33,199 nucleotides of DNA from Puniceicoccaceae bacterium (GCA_022448605.1 JAKVCM010000212.1:1-33199), one strand, 5' to 3'; numbered from the stretch's first letter, positions 1 to 12,008 are shown. Translations and numbers: made by a program. The notes: generated from the letters alone by a model not told the origin.

Positions 1-258
1 ATGATTGTCGGTGAAAATCCCCGCACAGAGGATATGCCCGTCAATCCTGCCAAAGCTAAGCAGCTAGACAACATGCGTTCCTCCGGTACGGATAAGAGCA
101 TTCAACTTTCACCACCAATCAAGTTTTCACTTGAGCGCGCGATTGAATACATTGGCCCTGACGAACTAGTTGAAGCCACCCCGCAATTCCTTCGAATGCG
201 CAAACGCGAACTCGACGAAAACAAACGCCGCAAAGCAGCCAAAGCTGCAAAGGCGTAG
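1..258 (+). CDS. typA: Ribosome-associated GTPase TypA/BipA, C-terminal end (partial)
   Basis: This is the last 85 codons of a TypA/BipA translational GTPase; the 5' part lies left of the window and the ATG at base 1 is an internal methionine. TypA binds the ribosome and helps 50S assembly and growth under stress. The assignment rests on the family's C-terminal signature: a VNPAKAKQLDNMRSSGTD stretch (equivalent to the VN..GKKLTNMRASGTDE region of E. coli BipA), then PPIKFSLERAIEYIGPDELVE and the RMRKREL..N.RRK basic end. The tail is rich in Lys and Ala. No G domain is visible here. It converges with plsY, with about 140 bases between the stop codons. Confidence 0.93.
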   Translation: MIVGENPRTEDMPVNPAKAKQLDNMRSSGTDKSIQLSPPIKFSLERAIEYIGPDELVEATPQFLRMRKRELDENKRRKAAKAAKA

Positions 259-335
259 AGTAATTCAAAGAGATACAAATCAAAAGATGATTTGAGTCTT
301 TAATTGATATTCGATGACAGTTTTCAAAGCACTTA

Positions 336-373
336 CCTAATAGTAAAGTGATCAGAAAGAGGATGCTATTAGG
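336..373. repeat. Interrupted inverted repeat between typA and plsY
   Basis: CCTAATAG at 336-343 is matched exactly by CTATTAGG at 366-373 with a 22-base loop, in the gap between the convergent genes typA and plsY. It could fold as a 3'-end hairpin on either transcript, but no T-run follows on either strand, so it is not a classical intrinsic terminator. It may be chance. Confidence 0.3.
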
Positions 374-399
374 CCGCCTACATTGCGGTAAGCTTAATC

Positions 400-1002
400 T
401 CAGAACTTGCTCTCCTTACCTGAGAACATACGGGTGATATTTGAGCGATGGCGAACGACAATCAGTAATGCGAGAACAAGCCCTAGATAAAATCGGGGGT
501 CTTCTGTGTCGTAGATAAAATAGGCTGAAATCGGCAAACTGACGGCGAAAAAAATTGAGGCTAAAGCCACAACTTTTTTCATATAAAAAATAATCAACCA
601 GACAGCTAATCCAAGCAGTAAAACAGGATACATTAATACGAGTAAGCCTCCGATACTCGTCGCTACGCCTTTACCTCCGCGGAATTTAAGAAACACTGAA
701 AAGCTATGCCCTAGAATGGCGGCGATTAGACCAATAATAGCCAGTCGATCATCGCCATAAACCATTAAAGGCAAAATAGTTGCAACAAATCCTTTGAGTG
801 CATCCAGTGTGAAGACGACATGACCCCACTTCTTGCCAAGGATACGTTTGGCGTTCGTCGCACCTGGATTACCGCTGCCTTCTTTGAAGATGTCGACACC
901 CTTACTACGCGCTATGATTACGGCAAAACTAATGGCACCAAGTAAATAACCGATGATTGTAACAAGGATAATGGAGAACACTGACATGGCTAAAATAGAC
1001 AA
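400..1002 (-). CDS. plsY: Glycerol-3-phosphate acyltransferase PlsY
   Basis: This integral membrane enzyme transfers an acyl group from acyl-phosphate to sn-glycerol-3-phosphate, giving lysophosphatidic acid, the first step of membrane phospholipid synthesis in most bacteria. The 200 aa length is normal. Conserved PlsY loops are visible: SGNPGATNAKR near residues 43-53, GKGxxA-type LDALKGFVAT near 67-76, and KFRGGKGVATSIGG near 106-119. About five hydrophobic helices separate them. It is transcribed toward typA. The start MSILAMSVF gives a normal first helix; the second Met (residue 6) is also possible. No acyltransferase partner (plsX) is nearby. Confidence 0.95.
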   Translation of the reverse strand: MSILAMSVFSIILVTIIGYLLGAISFAVIIARSKGVDIFKEGSGNPGATNAKRILGKKWGHVVFTLDALKGFVATILPLMVYGDDRLAIIGLIAAILGHSFSVFLKFRGGKGVATSIGGLLVLMYPVLLLGLAVWLIIFYMKKVVALASIFFAVSLPISAYFIYDTEDPRFYLGLVLALLIVVRHRSNITRMFSGKESKF

Positions 1003-1130
1003 GATGATGAACTAAGGGGCGAGCGTAATTATGAATGGCATGGAGAGCTACAATCCTATCTGAGCACAAACAAATGGCTTAGAGGATACTATTCAAAGCT
1101 GATCTTGAGCTTAGCGTTATCAACTGAAAT

Positions 1131-1158
1131 AAAAAGGGCTCCCCATAAGAGAGCCCTT
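1131..1158 (-). terminator. Rho-independent terminator of serA
   Basis: On the minus strand an 8-bp perfect stem, AAGGGCTC / GAGCCCTT (1151-1158 and 1134-1141), closes a 9-base loop and runs straight into a T-run (1131-1135). It lies 22 bases after the serA stop codon, as expected for an intrinsic terminator. Confidence 0.85.
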
Positions 1159-1180
1159 AGCTTGAAATCATTAAAACCAC

Positions 1181-2767
1181 TTATAGCTTAATCACACGGT
1201 ATTTTTCAATTGAGGGATTGTCGGTGATCTTCTTTTCAGCGGCCCCAGAAGGAGGGGTATCGAGTTCGAAGACCGAGACGGCGAAGTCTTGATCTTTATT
1301 TCGGCTAAGCGACATGTTGGCGATGTTGACCTTGTCCTCACCGAGAGTGACGCCGATAAAGCCGACAATGCCAGGAACATCCTTATTCTTGAGAACAAGC
1401 AGTGTCGCATTGGTGCTGACTTCGACGCTGTGCCCGTCGATAATGACGATGCGTGGGATCTGGTTCTTGCCTACCAGTGTGCCGCCTATGATGCGCGACT
1501 TGCCACCCTTGCAGCTTACTTCAACTTCGATTAGCTCGTTGAAATCAGCGTGTGTGCTACTTTTGACCTCTACGGTTTCGACGCCGAGGTGCTCTATCTT
1601 TTTGGGCGCATTAACATTATTGACGTTATCCGAGATCTCGCGGAGATAGCCGCGCTGAATGGCGTTAGTCAGAGGTAGTATATCGAGCTCAACGATCTTA
1701 CCATAGTAGCGGATGGTGATCTTTTCGACGCCTTCGGGGGCGAGCTGCTGAGAGAATGTGCCTATCTTTTCTCCAAGCGTCATGTAGGGACCCAGCTTTT
1801 CTAAGACCTTAGGATCGACGGATGGCATATTAAGCGCGTTCGTAACCATACCACCGGTAAGGGCTTCGATCATTTGTTTAGCCACGTCGATGCCGACGTT
1901 CTCTTGTGCTTCCTGAGTCGAGGCACCAAGATGCGGCGTGAGTACGAGATTCTCGATCTGGCGTAGAGGACTGTCTTCGGGGGGAGGCTCGTCCTCATAA
2001 ACGTCGAGGCCAGCGGCAGCAACCTTACCCGATTTGAGTGCATCAATTAGCGCAGCTTCTTCAATGATACCACCACGAGCGACATTGAAAACACGGACGC
2101 CATCCTTCATGCGGGCAAAAGCATCCGCATTCAGCATGTGCTTGGTATACTTAGTCATTGGCATGTGTACAGTAATGTAGTCGGCGCTCACAATCACTTC
2201 ATCGAGCGTGGCTTGCTGAACGCCGAGTGTTTTAGCGCGTGACTCGGTCAGATAAGGGTCATAAGCGATTACATCCATCTGAAAAGACATGGCGCGCTTA
2301 GCGACTTCAGCACCGATACGCCCCACACCGAGGATACCGAGTGTCTTCTGATTTAGCTCAGAACCAGTGTATTTTTTACGATCCCAACGACCATCCTTCA
2401 TGCCAGCACATGCTTGCACAATGGGGCGAGTGCCAGCGAGCATATGGGTGAAAGTAAGTTCTGCCGTAGCGATGGTGTTGCCAGTCGGCGTATTCATCAC
2501 AATGACGCCATGATCAGTGGCAGCTTCTATGTCGATATTATCAACTCCCACACCGGCACGACCGACGACCTTGAGATTTGGCGCTACTGAAATAACTTCA
2601 GCAGTAATGCGAGTATCTGAGCGGACAGCGATTGCGTCGGAGTCCTTAGCCAATTCAAGGATCTCTTCTGGGGATGAGCCGTAGGCTTCTACTACGTCAA
2701 AACCCTTTTGGGCTTTAAACAAATCAACGCCAATGGGCGATATGCGGTCTGCTATTAATATTTTCAT
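1181..2767 (-). CDS. serA: D-3-phosphoglycerate dehydrogenase
   Basis: SerA oxidises 3-phosphoglycerate to 3-phosphohydroxypyruvate with NAD, the committed step of serine synthesis in the cytoplasm. The protein (528 aa from the chosen start) is the long form: catalytic/NAD domain (1-~315, Rossmann GVGRIG at 147-152, catalytic Arg231 in NVARGG, Glu260 in YEDEP, His279 in TPHLGAS), an intervening ASB domain, and a C-terminal ACT domain (VLKNKDVPGIVGFIG) that usually binds serine for feedback control. The ATG at 2767 starts the conserved MKILIADRIS; a TTG six codons upstream (2785) also leaves the frame open. Neither has a clear Shine-Dalgarno sequence. A strong terminator follows. Confidence 0.95.
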   Translation of the reverse strand: MKILIADRISPIGVDLFKAQKGFDVVEAYGSSPEEILELAKDSDAIAVRSDTRITAEVISVAPNLKVVGRAGVGVDNIDIEAATDHGVIVMNTPTGNTIATAELTFTHMLAGTRPIVQACAGMKDGRWDRKKYTGSELNQKTLGILGVGRIGAEVAKRAMSFQMDVIAYDPYLTESRAKTLGVQQATLDEVIVSADYITVHMPMTKYTKHMLNADAFARMKDGVRVFNVARGGIIEEAALIDALKSGKVAAAGLDVYEDEPPPEDSPLRQIENLVLTPHLGASTQEAQENVGIDVAKQMIEALTGGMVTNALNMPSVDPKVLEKLGPYMTLGEKIGTFSQQLAPEGVEKITIRYYGKIVELDILPLTNAIQRGYLREISDNVNNVNAPKKIEHLGVETVEVKSSTHADFNELIEVEVSCKGGKSRIIGGTLVGKNQIPRIVIIDGHSVEVSTNATLLVLKNKDVPGIVGFIGVTLGEDKVNIANMSLSRNKDQDFAVSVFELDTPPSGAAEKKITDNPSIEKYRVIKL

Positions 2768-2940
2768 AAGAAGGGCCTGAGTCAATTTAAGCGGGTATGA
2801 ATTGCAAACTAAAGATGAAGAAGATTATCTTGTTTGCTAGCGTTGCCTATTGAGGTAACTTGCAAAGAAGGGTATGGTTATTGGGCTGACTACTACATTT
2901 TCGCCTTCCCTCTTTCGTCTGGCACCTTAAGGTATACTAA

Positions 2941-3822
2941 ATGTTAAGTATGACAGGTTTTGGGCGCGGTTGCGCAGAGGCGGCTGAAGTTGGTCTACGG
3001 ATCGAAGTAGAGATGCATTCAGTCAATCGGAAGACGCTAGATATTCAGATCAGTGCCCCGCGAGAGTGGAGCGGTTACGAAGCCATCTGTAGTGAATGGA
3101 TAAATGATGCCTTTCAACGCGGGCGTGTTAATGTGCAAATCAAAGTAGAATCTACACAAAATAGCAGTGAGTCGCTGGTCATGAATACCGATGCGATGGC
3201 TGAGAGTCTCAATAACTTGAAAGCCTTTGCCGAGGAGCAGGGTTTTGATTTTACGCCAGATTGCAGTCTTATACTTGATCTAGCTCGTTCGCTCAAAGAC
3301 AGAAGCAGCCTTCCCGATTGGAAAGAGTTAAAAGATGCGCTTCGGGAAGCTTTTAAGGTGGCACTAGCCGACATCAATGCAATGCGCCTGCACGAAGGCG
3401 CTGCATTGGCGAAGGATCTAAAAGAACGAATCACCGAGCTGGAAACGTTCCGTAGAAAAATCGAAAAAAATGCCGCTGGCAGTACGCAGCGCTACCGCGA
3501 CGCACTATTGGAACGCTTAAAGCAATTAGAGCTTGAACTGGATGTTTCGGACGAACGCGTTTTAAAAGAGATAGCGATCTATGCAGATCGTTCTGATATC
3601 AGTGAGGAAACGACTCGCCTATGCTCCCATTTCGAACAATTTCTAGGATTCTTAAGTGCCGACGAGGCGACTGGAAGAAAGATGGATTTTCTCTGCCAAG
3701 AAATCCACCGTGAGTTCAACACCACGGGCAGCAAGTCAAATGACATCGAAATCACACGGCTTGTGATCGAAGGAAAAAACGCCTTGGAACGCATACGCGA
3801 GCAGGTACAAAATATTGAGTAG
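2941..3822 (+). CDS. yicC: YicC/YloC-family endoribonuclease
   Basis: YicC-family proteins are hexameric endoribonucleases implicated in RNA turnover in E. coli and B. subtilis. The 293 aa length is typical. The family begins with SMTGFGRG (residues 3-10, preceded here by ML) and ends with the highly conserved [19 protein letters not shown] and [21 protein letters not shown], both present. A charged helical middle (about 100-200) fits the family's coiled region. In many bacteria yicC precedes gmk and rpoZ; here it stands alone, facing sdhB. A TATACT hexamer sits directly before the ATG (see findings), so initiation at Met4 (2950) is possible. Confidence 0.93.
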   Translation: MLSMTGFGRGCAEAAEVGLRIEVEMHSVNRKTLDIQISAPREWSGYEAICSEWINDAFQRGRVNVQIKVESTQNSSESLVMNTDAMAESLNNLKAFAEEQGFDFTPDCSLILDLARSLKDRSSLPDWKELKDALREAFKVALADINAMRLHEGAALAKDLKERITELETFRRKIEKNAAGSTQRYRDALLERLKQLELELDVSDERVLKEIAIYADRSDISEETTRLCSHFEQFLGFLSADEATGRKMDFLCQEIHREFNTTGSKSNDIEITRLVIEGKNALERIREQVQNIE

Positions 3823-3840
3823 CTAAGTAAAAGTTTTTTA

Positions 3841-3864
3841 ATCTAGAATACTATCTTTCTAGAT
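3841..3864. repeat. Perfect 8-bp inverted repeat between yicC and sdhB
   Basis: ATCTAGAA (3841-3848) and TTCTAGAT (3857-3864) form a perfect AT-rich stem with an 8-base loop, 18 bases after the yicC stop. The T-run (TTTTTTA) lies before the hairpin on the plus strand rather than after it, so it does not have the usual intrinsic-terminator layout. It may still be a 3'-end stabilising hairpin for one of the two convergent transcripts. Confidence 0.4.
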
Positions 3865-3882
3865 ACAACTAAACGGATCTTG

Positions 3883-3904
3883 CTGAAAAACGCTAAAATT
3901 AGCA
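3883..3904 (-). terminator. Weak candidate terminator of the sdh operon
   Basis: Just past the sdhB stop, the minus strand reads GCTAATTTTAGC followed by GTTTTTC. The stem is only 5-6 bp with a tiny loop and the T-run has five residues, so this is a weak candidate that could work with the neighbouring 3841-3864 hairpin. Confidence 0.3.
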
Positions 3905-3912
3905 GCAACCGA

Positions 3913-4686
3913 TCAAGCGACTGGTTTGAAGAAGTTCTTAACCTGCGCAGTCGCATAATCACGGTTCAAATGGGCAATCATGTCGAGCGAGATACCCTTT
4001 GGGCAAGCTGCCTCGCACTCACCGACATTGGTGCAACCGCCAAAACCTTCGCCGTCCATGGTAGTGACCATGGCGAGGGTGCGACGATCCTTCTCAGCCT
4101 TGCCTTGAGGCAAACTATTCATGTGTGAGACTTTAGCCCCGGTAAACAACATAGCTGAGGCATTTGGGCAGGCAGCGACGCAAGCACCGCATCCGATACA
4201 TGCAGCGGCATCCATCGCATAGTCGGCGGTCGCTTTACTGATTGGTATGGCATTGGCATCCACAGCGCTGCCGGCACGAGTAGTGATAAAGCCGCCAGAT
4301 TGAATGATCCTGTCGAAGGGCGAACGGTCGACCACAAGATCCTTGATCACGGGGAAAGGCTTGGCGCGCCAAGGTTCAATCGTGATTGTCTGTCCATCGT
4401 GAAAATGGCGCATGTGGAGTTGGCAAGCAGTGGTTGCCTTTTCGGGGCCATGTGGGATGCCATTAATCGTCATTGAACATGAACCACAGATTCCCTCGCG
4501 GCAATCGTGGTCAAAGGCCACAGGTTCTTTGCCTTTCTCCACTAAGTCCTCAGAGAGAGTGTCGAGCATTTCAAGGAAGGAGGAACCTTCGGAAACATCT
4601 TTGACACCGTAAGTTTCAAAAGTGCCCGTGCTATTTGCGCTTTTCTGGCGCCATACTTTAAGAGTGAGATCCATTTTCTTTTCCAT
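3913..4686 (-). CDS. sdhB: Succinate dehydrogenase/fumarate reductase iron-sulfur subunit
   Basis: SdhB carries electrons from the flavoprotein to the membrane quinone site. All cluster ligands are visible: [2Fe-2S] Cys62, Cys67, Cys70 and Cys88 (CREGICGSC...C), [4Fe-4S] Cys163, Cys166, Cys169 with Cys173 in [12 protein letters not shown], and the [3Fe-4S] set Cys218 and Cys224/Cys228 in [13 protein letters not shown]. At 257 aa it is of normal size for the b558-type enzyme. It is the last gene of the minus-strand order sdhC-sdhA-sdhB, starting 18 bases after the sdhA stop. It could work as a fumarate reductase; sequence alone does not settle direction. Confidence 0.96.
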   Translation of the reverse strand: MEKKMDLTLKVWRQKSANSTGTFETYGVKDVSEGSSFLEMLDTLSEDLVEKGKEPVAFDHDCREGICGSCSMTINGIPHGPEKATTACQLHMRHFHDGQTITIEPWRAKPFPVIKDLVVDRSPFDRIIQSGGFITTRAGSAVDANAIPISKATADYAMDAAACIGCGACVAACPNASAMLFTGAKVSHMNSLPQGKAEKDRRTLAMVTTMDGEGFGGCTNVGECEAACPKGISLDMIAHLNRDYATAQVKNFFKPVA

Positions 4687-4704
4687 CTTGTGAATAGGTT
4701 AGGC

Positions 4705-6648
4705 TTATTTGTAACTGCGAGTGGCAAGTTCCACATTCTCATAGATGAGCGACTCCTTGTGGAGCTGAGGTTCAATGTCGTCGCCCTTATACTCCCAGAC
4801 GCCTGCGAAGGCAAAGTTTTCGTCGTCACGAAGCGCTTCGCCGTCATCTGTCTGATGCTCAACACGAAAATGACCGCCACATGACTCTTCACGCATGAGC
4901 GCATCACGGCACATTAGCTCGCCAAATTCGATAAAGTCGGCTACGCGACCGGCTCGCTCAAGTTCGGGGTTGATTCCATCAGCATCACCAACCACACGAA
5001 GGTTTGTCCAAAACTCTTTACGAAGCGCCTGTAGATCTTTGATTGCACCTTCCAGACCCTCCTTAGAACGCGCCATACCACATTGTTCCCAGATGATATG
5101 ACCCAGTCGCTTGTGAAAAGAACGTGGCGACTCATTACCTCCAATTGAAAGGAACTTGTCAATGCGTGCTTTCACATTGGCTTCGGCCTCTGCAAATGCG
5201 GTATGCTCCGTAGTCACTTTACCCGCAGCAGCAACACCTAGCTTGCCTAAGTAGTTACCTACTGTGTAAGGAAGTATGAAGTAGCCATCTGATAGACCTT
5301 GCATGAGTGCGGATGCGCCGAGGCGGTTGGCACCATGATCAGAAAAATTAGCCTCACCGCCGACAAACATACCGGGGATAGTGGACTCTAAATTATAATC
5401 TACCCATAAGCCGCCCATCGTGTAGTGGACTGCAGGGAAGATCATCATTGGCGTCTCGTAAGGGTTGTCACCCGTAATGCACTGATACATGTCAAAGAGA
5501 TTGCCGTAACGCTCTTTGATCGTGTTCTGACCGTCACGCTTAATCGCATCACGGAAATCGAGGAATACACCGAGACCAGTGCTGGCGACGCCGCGACCTT
5601 CGTCACAGGCTTCTTTCGCTGCCCTAGAGGAAATATCCCGCGGCGCAAGATTACCGAAGCTCGGATATTTACGCTCAAGGAAGTAATCTCGGTCGTCTTC
5701 TGCCACAGAATTTGGGTCAGTTTCGCCCTTACGAATCATAGCCGCGACCTCTGCGTCCTTCGGGGTCCAGATACGACCGTCATTACGAAGTGACTCTGAC
5801 ATGAGTGTGAGCTTCGATTGTTTGTCCCCGTGGACGGGAATGCACGTCGGGTGAATTTGAGTGTAACAGGGATTTGCCATACCGGCACCACGTTTGTGGG
5901 CGCGGTAAGCAGCAGTGACGTTGCAACCTTGCGCATTAGTCGAAAGGAAGAAGACGTTACCATAACCACCCGTAGCGAGAACGACCGCATCACTGGCGTG
6001 GCGAGTAAGCTCCCCAGTCGCCATGTTACGAACAATGATCCCTTTGGCATGACCGTCTACTTTAACTAAGTCAAGCATCTCGTGACGATTGAACATCTTC
6101 ACCTTGCCTAGACCTATTTGCTTACTCAATGCAGAATAAACGCCGAGAAGTAGTTGCTGGCCAGTCTGGCCGCGAGCATAGAAAGTGCGAGAAACCTGTG
6201 CACCACCGAAAGAACGATTAGCTAACAGACCACCGTATTCACGAGCAAAGGGCACGCCATTTGCAACACATTGGTCGATGATGTCCGTAGACACCTCGGA
6301 TAGGCGATAAACGTTGGCCTCACGCGCGCGATAGTCGCCGCCTTTGACTGTATCATAAAAAAGTCGATGCACACTGTCACCGTCGTTTTGGTAATTCTTC
6401 GAGGCATTGATACCCCCTTGGGCTGCAATACTGTGTGCACGGCGCGGACTGTCTTGGTAGCAAAAGCATGATACGTTGTAGCCCTGCTCGGCGAGACTGG
6501 CCGCAGCGGCGCCCCCAGCAAGGCCAGAGCCGACGACGATCACGCTGTATTTACGGCGGTTGGCTGGGTTGACCAACTTCATCTTGAACTTATGGCTGGA
6601 CCACTTCTCTGAGAGGGGACCATCGGGAATTTTGGAATCGAGATTCAT
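4705..6648 (-). CDS. sdhA: Succinate dehydrogenase/fumarate reductase flavoprotein subunit
   Basis: SdhA binds FAD covalently and interconverts succinate and fumarate on the cytoplasmic side of the inner membrane. The 647 aa protein shows the FAD Rossmann motif GSGLAG (40-45), the flavin-linking His72 in [12 protein letters not shown], the substrate-site HPT region ([10 protein letters not shown]), the [11 protein letters not shown] active-site arginine segment, and the late [19 protein letters not shown] motif. The long form without the typical E. coli spacing matches the Bacillus/Bacteroidetes/epsilonproteobacterial b558-type group. It is flanked by sdhC (12 bases upstream) and sdhB. Confidence 0.97.
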   Translation of the reverse strand: MNLDSKIPDGPLSEKWSSHKFKMKLVNPANRRKYSVIVVGSGLAGGAAAASLAEQGYNVSCFCYQDSPRRAHSIAAQGGINASKNYQNDGDSVHRLFYDTVKGGDYRAREANVYRLSEVSTDIIDQCVANGVPFAREYGGLLANRSFGGAQVSRTFYARGQTGQQLLLGVYSALSKQIGLGKVKMFNRHEMLDLVKVDGHAKGIIVRNMATGELTRHASDAVVLATGGYGNVFFLSTNAQGCNVTAAYRAHKRGAGMANPCYTQIHPTCIPVHGDKQSKLTLMSESLRNDGRIWTPKDAEVAAMIRKGETDPNSVAEDDRDYFLERKYPSFGNLAPRDISSRAAKEACDEGRGVASTGLGVFLDFRDAIKRDGQNTIKERYGNLFDMYQCITGDNPYETPMMIFPAVHYTMGGLWVDYNLESTIPGMFVGGEANFSDHGANRLGASALMQGLSDGYFILPYTVGNYLGKLGVAAAGKVTTEHTAFAEAEANVKARIDKFLSIGGNESPRSFHKRLGHIIWEQCGMARSKEGLEGAIKDLQALRKEFWTNLRVVGDADGINPELERAGRVADFIEFGELMCRDALMREESCGGHFRVEHQTDDGEALRDDENFAFAGVWEYKGDDIEPQLHKESLIYENVELATRSYK

Positions 6649-6660
6649 ATTTCGGCGATC

Positions 6661-7476
6661 CTAATTTTGAATTACCCCAATGATTGCGGCATTTTCTTCG
6701 ATTTGCATAGTAAGGCCACCTGTCGGATCTTTCTTCAGGAGACCAGTCATTACGGAGATCGGAATGATAGCAAATCCAAGAAAAACGATCCACCCATAAG
6801 CAAATGCTACTCGATCGAGACGCTTGCGCCAAAGTCCATTACTAAGCCCCACACTTTGGAACATACTACTGAAACCATGAGTCAGATGCATGCAAAGCAG
6901 ACCTGTTGCGATGATGTAAAAAGCCGATACCCACCAGACCTCGAAGCCTGACACCATCATATCGTTTACATTGAAAGTAGTGATTCCGTGGCCGTTTTTC
7001 ATAACAACCTCACCATCCTGGACAAGTGGTACCATAGTCTTTTCGAGAACACCGAGCTCTTCGTATTGCTTCCCAGGCACAACACGAACAGTGAAGTGAG
7101 CAATATGGAAAATTATGAATGCCATCAATATAATGCCGCTCATGCGCATGGTGCGTGAGGAATAACTGGCTTGAACAACCTTATCTTCTTCGTAACCCTG
7201 TGGACGTGCCTTGCGATTATCCAATGTTAGCGTGATAGCCGCCCATATATGAACCGCAATAGTCCCGAGTAAGACCAAGCGGACTGCCCATAGTGCAGTA
7301 GCTGGCAACAAGTGATGGAGCTTGTAAGCATAGGCATTGATAACGTCGGGACCGAGGAATATCTGGAGATTACCTAGCATGTGTCCCATCACAAAAAGTA
7401 CGAGTACTAGGCCCGAGAGAGCCATCAAGATCTTTCGACCGATGGTTGAATGAATAAAATTGCACAATGAGCACAT
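6661..7476 (-). CDS. sdhC: Succinate dehydrogenase cytochrome b558 subunit
   Basis: This is the single, large membrane anchor of the complex (271 aa), with about five transmembrane helices, replacing the separate SdhC and SdhD of the E. coli type. It binds haem and a quinone (commonly menaquinone in this class). Visible histidines at helix positions are consistent with haem ligation: HLLPATALW, IAVHIWAAI, IFHIAHFTVR and MHLTHGFSSMFQSVGL. The start MCSLCNFIHSTIGRKI is followed by the family-typical helix MALSGLVLVLFVMGHMLGN. It is first in the operon, with a candidate promoter just upstream. Confidence 0.93.
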   Translation of the reverse strand: MCSLCNFIHSTIGRKILMALSGLVLVLFVMGHMLGNLQIFLGPDVINAYAYKLHHLLPATALWAVRLVLLGTIAVHIWAAITLTLDNRKARPQGYEEDKVVQASYSSRTMRMSGIILMAFIIFHIAHFTVRVVPGKQYEELGVLEKTMVPLVQDGEVVMKNGHGITTFNVNDMMVSGFEVWWVSAFYIIATGLLCMHLTHGFSSMFQSVGLSNGLWRKRLDRVAFAYGWIVFLGFAIIPISVMTGLLKKDPTGGLTMQIEENAAIIGVIQN

Positions 7477-9437
<1,961 letters not shown>

Positions 9438-9566
9438 CCTATTGGGTTTGAATCTCGCCCAAAAAAATGGCTCAAAGCATCTTTAAAGCGAATACTTCAC
9501 TTTTAATGGAGCGCTTGCGTAATTGAAATAGACATCGTGGTGTCTCCATCGTTATGCCTCAAGCAA

Positions 9567-10355
9567 ATGATTGCAAATGTTTCCATTCTTCTGGTCTCTA
9601 GCCTGTGTATTGTATACGCCGGCCTAAATTTCTATGCCGCGATCTGTGCAAACAACATGATCTTTCCTTCGCCACCTAGTAGCTATCAAGACGATGACCA
9701 CATTTTAAAATTAAGAGCAAGCGCTGGTATATCTATTTCAGCCTATTTCCTAAAAGCTCAAAGCTCCGATAGACTACTAATATACAGCCATGGCAATGGC
9801 GAAGATATAGGTCAAGTTCGTCCGCAACTTGAGTATTTTCAACAGTTAGGCACTTCAATACTTGCTTACGACTATCCTGGCTATGGCACCAGCACAGGCC
9901 AGAGAAGCGAATCCGGAACTTACGCTGCGATTTCAGCCGCTTATAAATATGCGACTGAAACACTTGGATACTCGCCTAAAAAAATTACACTTTATGGGCG
10001 CTCACTCGGCAGCGGTCCGTCGACATGGCTCGCCGAACGCGAGACTGTGGCAGGCCTTATACTCGACGGTGCCTTCACCTCAACCTTTCGTGTGATGACA
10101 GGCATCAAACTACTAGCATGGGACAAATTCGATAATTATGCACGTCTGCCAAATATCAAATGCCCGATATTAATGATCCACGGCACTGACGACCAAGTAG
10201 TGCCTTTCACCCACGCGCAAAAAAACTGGAAGCGAATCGAAGGCGACAAATATAAACTTTTCGTTCAAGGCGCAGGGCATGGAGATCTTATTGAAAGTGC
10301 AGGTGACGATTACTGGAATATCGTTCGACCTTTTATACTGGGAGAGCTACAGTGA
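9567..10355 (+). CDS. Membrane-anchored alpha/beta hydrolase (ABHD17/COG1073-like)
   Basis: A serine hydrolase of unknown substrate. From the ATG at 9567 it is 262 aa with an N-terminal hydrophobic segment (about residues 3-28), a signal anchor or signal peptide. The hydrolase core shows the oxyanion strand YSHGNGEDIG, then the nucleophile Ser146 in GRSLGSG, the acid Asp208/209 in HGTDDQVVP, and His238 in GAGHGD. This order matches the fold of ABHD13/ABHD17-like esterases or thioesterases. A GTG start at 9537 would add ten residues; ATG is preferred because the hydrophobic segment then sits at the N-terminus. It precedes a surface-polymer gene, but the 120-base gap does not prove an operon. 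Confidence 0.8.
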   Translation: MIANVSILLVSSLCIVYAGLNFYAAICANNMIFPSPPSSYQDDDHILKLRASAGISISAYFLKAQSSDRLLIYSHGNGEDIGQVRPQLEYFQQLGTSILAYDYPGYGTSTGQRSESGTYAAISAAYKYATETLGYSPKKITLYGRSLGSGPSTWLAERETVAGLILDGAFTSTFRVMTGIKLLAWDKFDNYARLPNIKCPILMIHGTDDQVVPFTHAQKNWKRIEGDKYKLFVQGAGHGDLIESAGDDYWNIVRPFILGELQ

Positions 10356-10475
10356 TTGCTATTTTAGCACGAAAATATAAATCTTTAAATACTACTTTCA
10401 AAATGAACCAAGATTGACTTTGAACCATAACTATACAGTGCACCCAATAATTGCTTACTCTAGTCAATCCGCTTT

Positions 10476-12008
10476 ATGGCGGTGAGATCGCCGTCGCCAC
10501 TACTTAAGCATAACTGTTATTTTAACTCGAGCCGTCCTAGAACCCTTACCTTGGAAAATTCCGTCCAACTCCTACCGCGCGATAAAATACTGCGAGATAC
10601 TTTTACGCCCGCCGAAACTTTACTTTTCGTAATCATTCTAATCACGGCCTCTATTGTAAATTGGTTTGGTGATCCGCGATCTTTTTGGTCACTAGGCAGC
10701 CTAATCATCTTTGGTTGCCTCACCCCGGTCATCTTAAAGACCCATGAGCAGACACACCCATTCTTCATTGATTTATTGTGGCCTAAATTCTGGATCTGCT
10801 CAATGCCCGCCTGGATATTTTCGCTTCAATTCATTATTGGATTAACACAAAATCCACTCGGCAAGCTAACCATCGGTGAATTAATTTATAATACTATCTT
10901 ACCGGTTAACATCTGGCGGCCAAGCTCCTCAGCCGACAGCTCTACTTGGGTCACCATCTTCGGCTTTGTGGCGATCTACTTATTGACCAGCACACTCTAC
11001 ATCGTGCCAAAATCTCGCTCATACTTTGAGCGTCTCTTGCCTTGGCTTTGCTTCGGTGCTGTGCTTGTTGGTATCACTGGTCTCATTCAGAAAGGCCTAG
11101 GTTTGACCAAACCGCTACTCACTAGCGGCACAGGAGCGAATGATTTCTTTGCCTACTTCCCATATGATGGCCATTGGGCAGCATTCGCCACTCTGTGGTG
11201 TTGCGCCTGCATCGCAATGGCCCTGCTTTCTACGCGCTACGATGACAGCCCCCATTTCATTCAATCGATTGGACCATGGTATCTGACAGGCGGTTTGCTC
11301 TTAGGTGCTTCAGGCTTACTTGTTGAAGCATTGCTTCCTTCAGCCATTCTGCTTCTTACCCTCTCGGTTATGCTCTTGCTCGTGGCAGTGGATTTCCTAG
11401 CCAACTCTAAAGACATGCATCGCAAGTCAATCGCACTGTTTTGTGGCCTTGCCGCATGCTTTAGTTTTGCTGGAGGAATTGTTCGCGTGTTTCAGGACAA
11501 TGCCTTCTCAGCCGATGCAATCATCTTGCGTAGCGCAGCATATAATATGTTTAAAGCCAACCCTATATTCGGCTGGGGTATTGATAGCTACGGCAAGCTA
11601 CTTCCCTTCTTCAGTAGTGATATGTTGCTCGGTCAAAGATCAGAACGTGCGACCTCTGACCTACTCCAGTTCCTAGCTGAATTTGGTATATTCGGAGCCC
11701 TGATTTTACTCGGCTTCTTAGTCGTCTTGACCTTAAGACATATACTCAGACCGCACAATGCCCGTCTCACAAATCACCTGCTAATCGGCTGCGGATCAGT
11801 GCTCATACTTGCCTTATGCGATTCGCCATTCATGTCGCCCGCTGTCTATTTTAGTTTCTTCACGATCTTTTTTATCTCACAGCGCTGGGCAGATTTGAGC
11901 CGAGCTAAGATCGACGAGGTCGATGCACGTCGCCCACAACTCATTACGCCTGAAACTGAACGCCGAGTCCCATTCTTTAATGAGCAATACAAGGAGAAAG
12001 AAAAATGA
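10476..12008 (+). CDS. O-antigen ligase/polymerase-like multi-pass membrane protein
   Basis: A 510 aa inner-membrane protein with about ten to twelve hydrophobic segments between residues 47 and 470. The long periplasmic-type loop after the middle helices contains LRSAAYNMFKANPIFGWGID, the characteristic signature of the Wzy_C/O-antigen-ligase superfamily (WaaL, Wzy, and some glycosylation ligases), where a R..m...nP..G.G motif lines the active site. Such proteins join lipid-linked glycans to lipid A or to one another. There are no glycosyltransferases nearby, so the substrate is unknown. The ATG gives a roughly 45-residue polar N-terminal tail; a later start is possible. The C-terminal end is charged and its stop overlaps the next gene's start (ATGA, 4 bases). 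Confidence 0.75.
   Translation: MAVRSPSPLLKHNCYFNSSRPRTLTLENSVQLLPRDKILRDTFTPAETLLFVIILITASIVNWFGDPRSFWSLGSLIIFGCLTPVILKTHEQTHPFFIDLLWPKFWICSMPAWIFSLQFIIGLTQNPLGKLTIGELIYNTILPVNIWRPSSSADSSTWVTIFGFVAIYLLTSTLYIVPKSRSYFERLLPWLCFGAVLVGITGLIQKGLGLTKPLLTSGTGANDFFAYFPYDGHWAAFATLWCCACIAMALLSTRYDDSPHFIQSIGPWYLTGGLLLGASGLLVEALLPSAILLLTLSVMLLLVAVDFLANSKDMHRKSIALFCGLAACFSFAGGIVRVFQDNAFSADAIILRSAAYNMFKANPIFGWGIDSYGKLLPFFSSDMLLGQRSERATSDLLQFLAEFGIFGALILLGFLVVLTLRHILRPHNARLTNHLLIGCGSVLILALCDSPFMSPAVYFSFFTIFFISQRWADLSRAKIDEVDARRPQLITPETERRVPFFNEQYKEKEK

Noticed and set aside
3114-3434. Minus-strand open frame inside yicC
   Set aside because: It is the antisense shadow of a well-conserved gene and shows no family motif.
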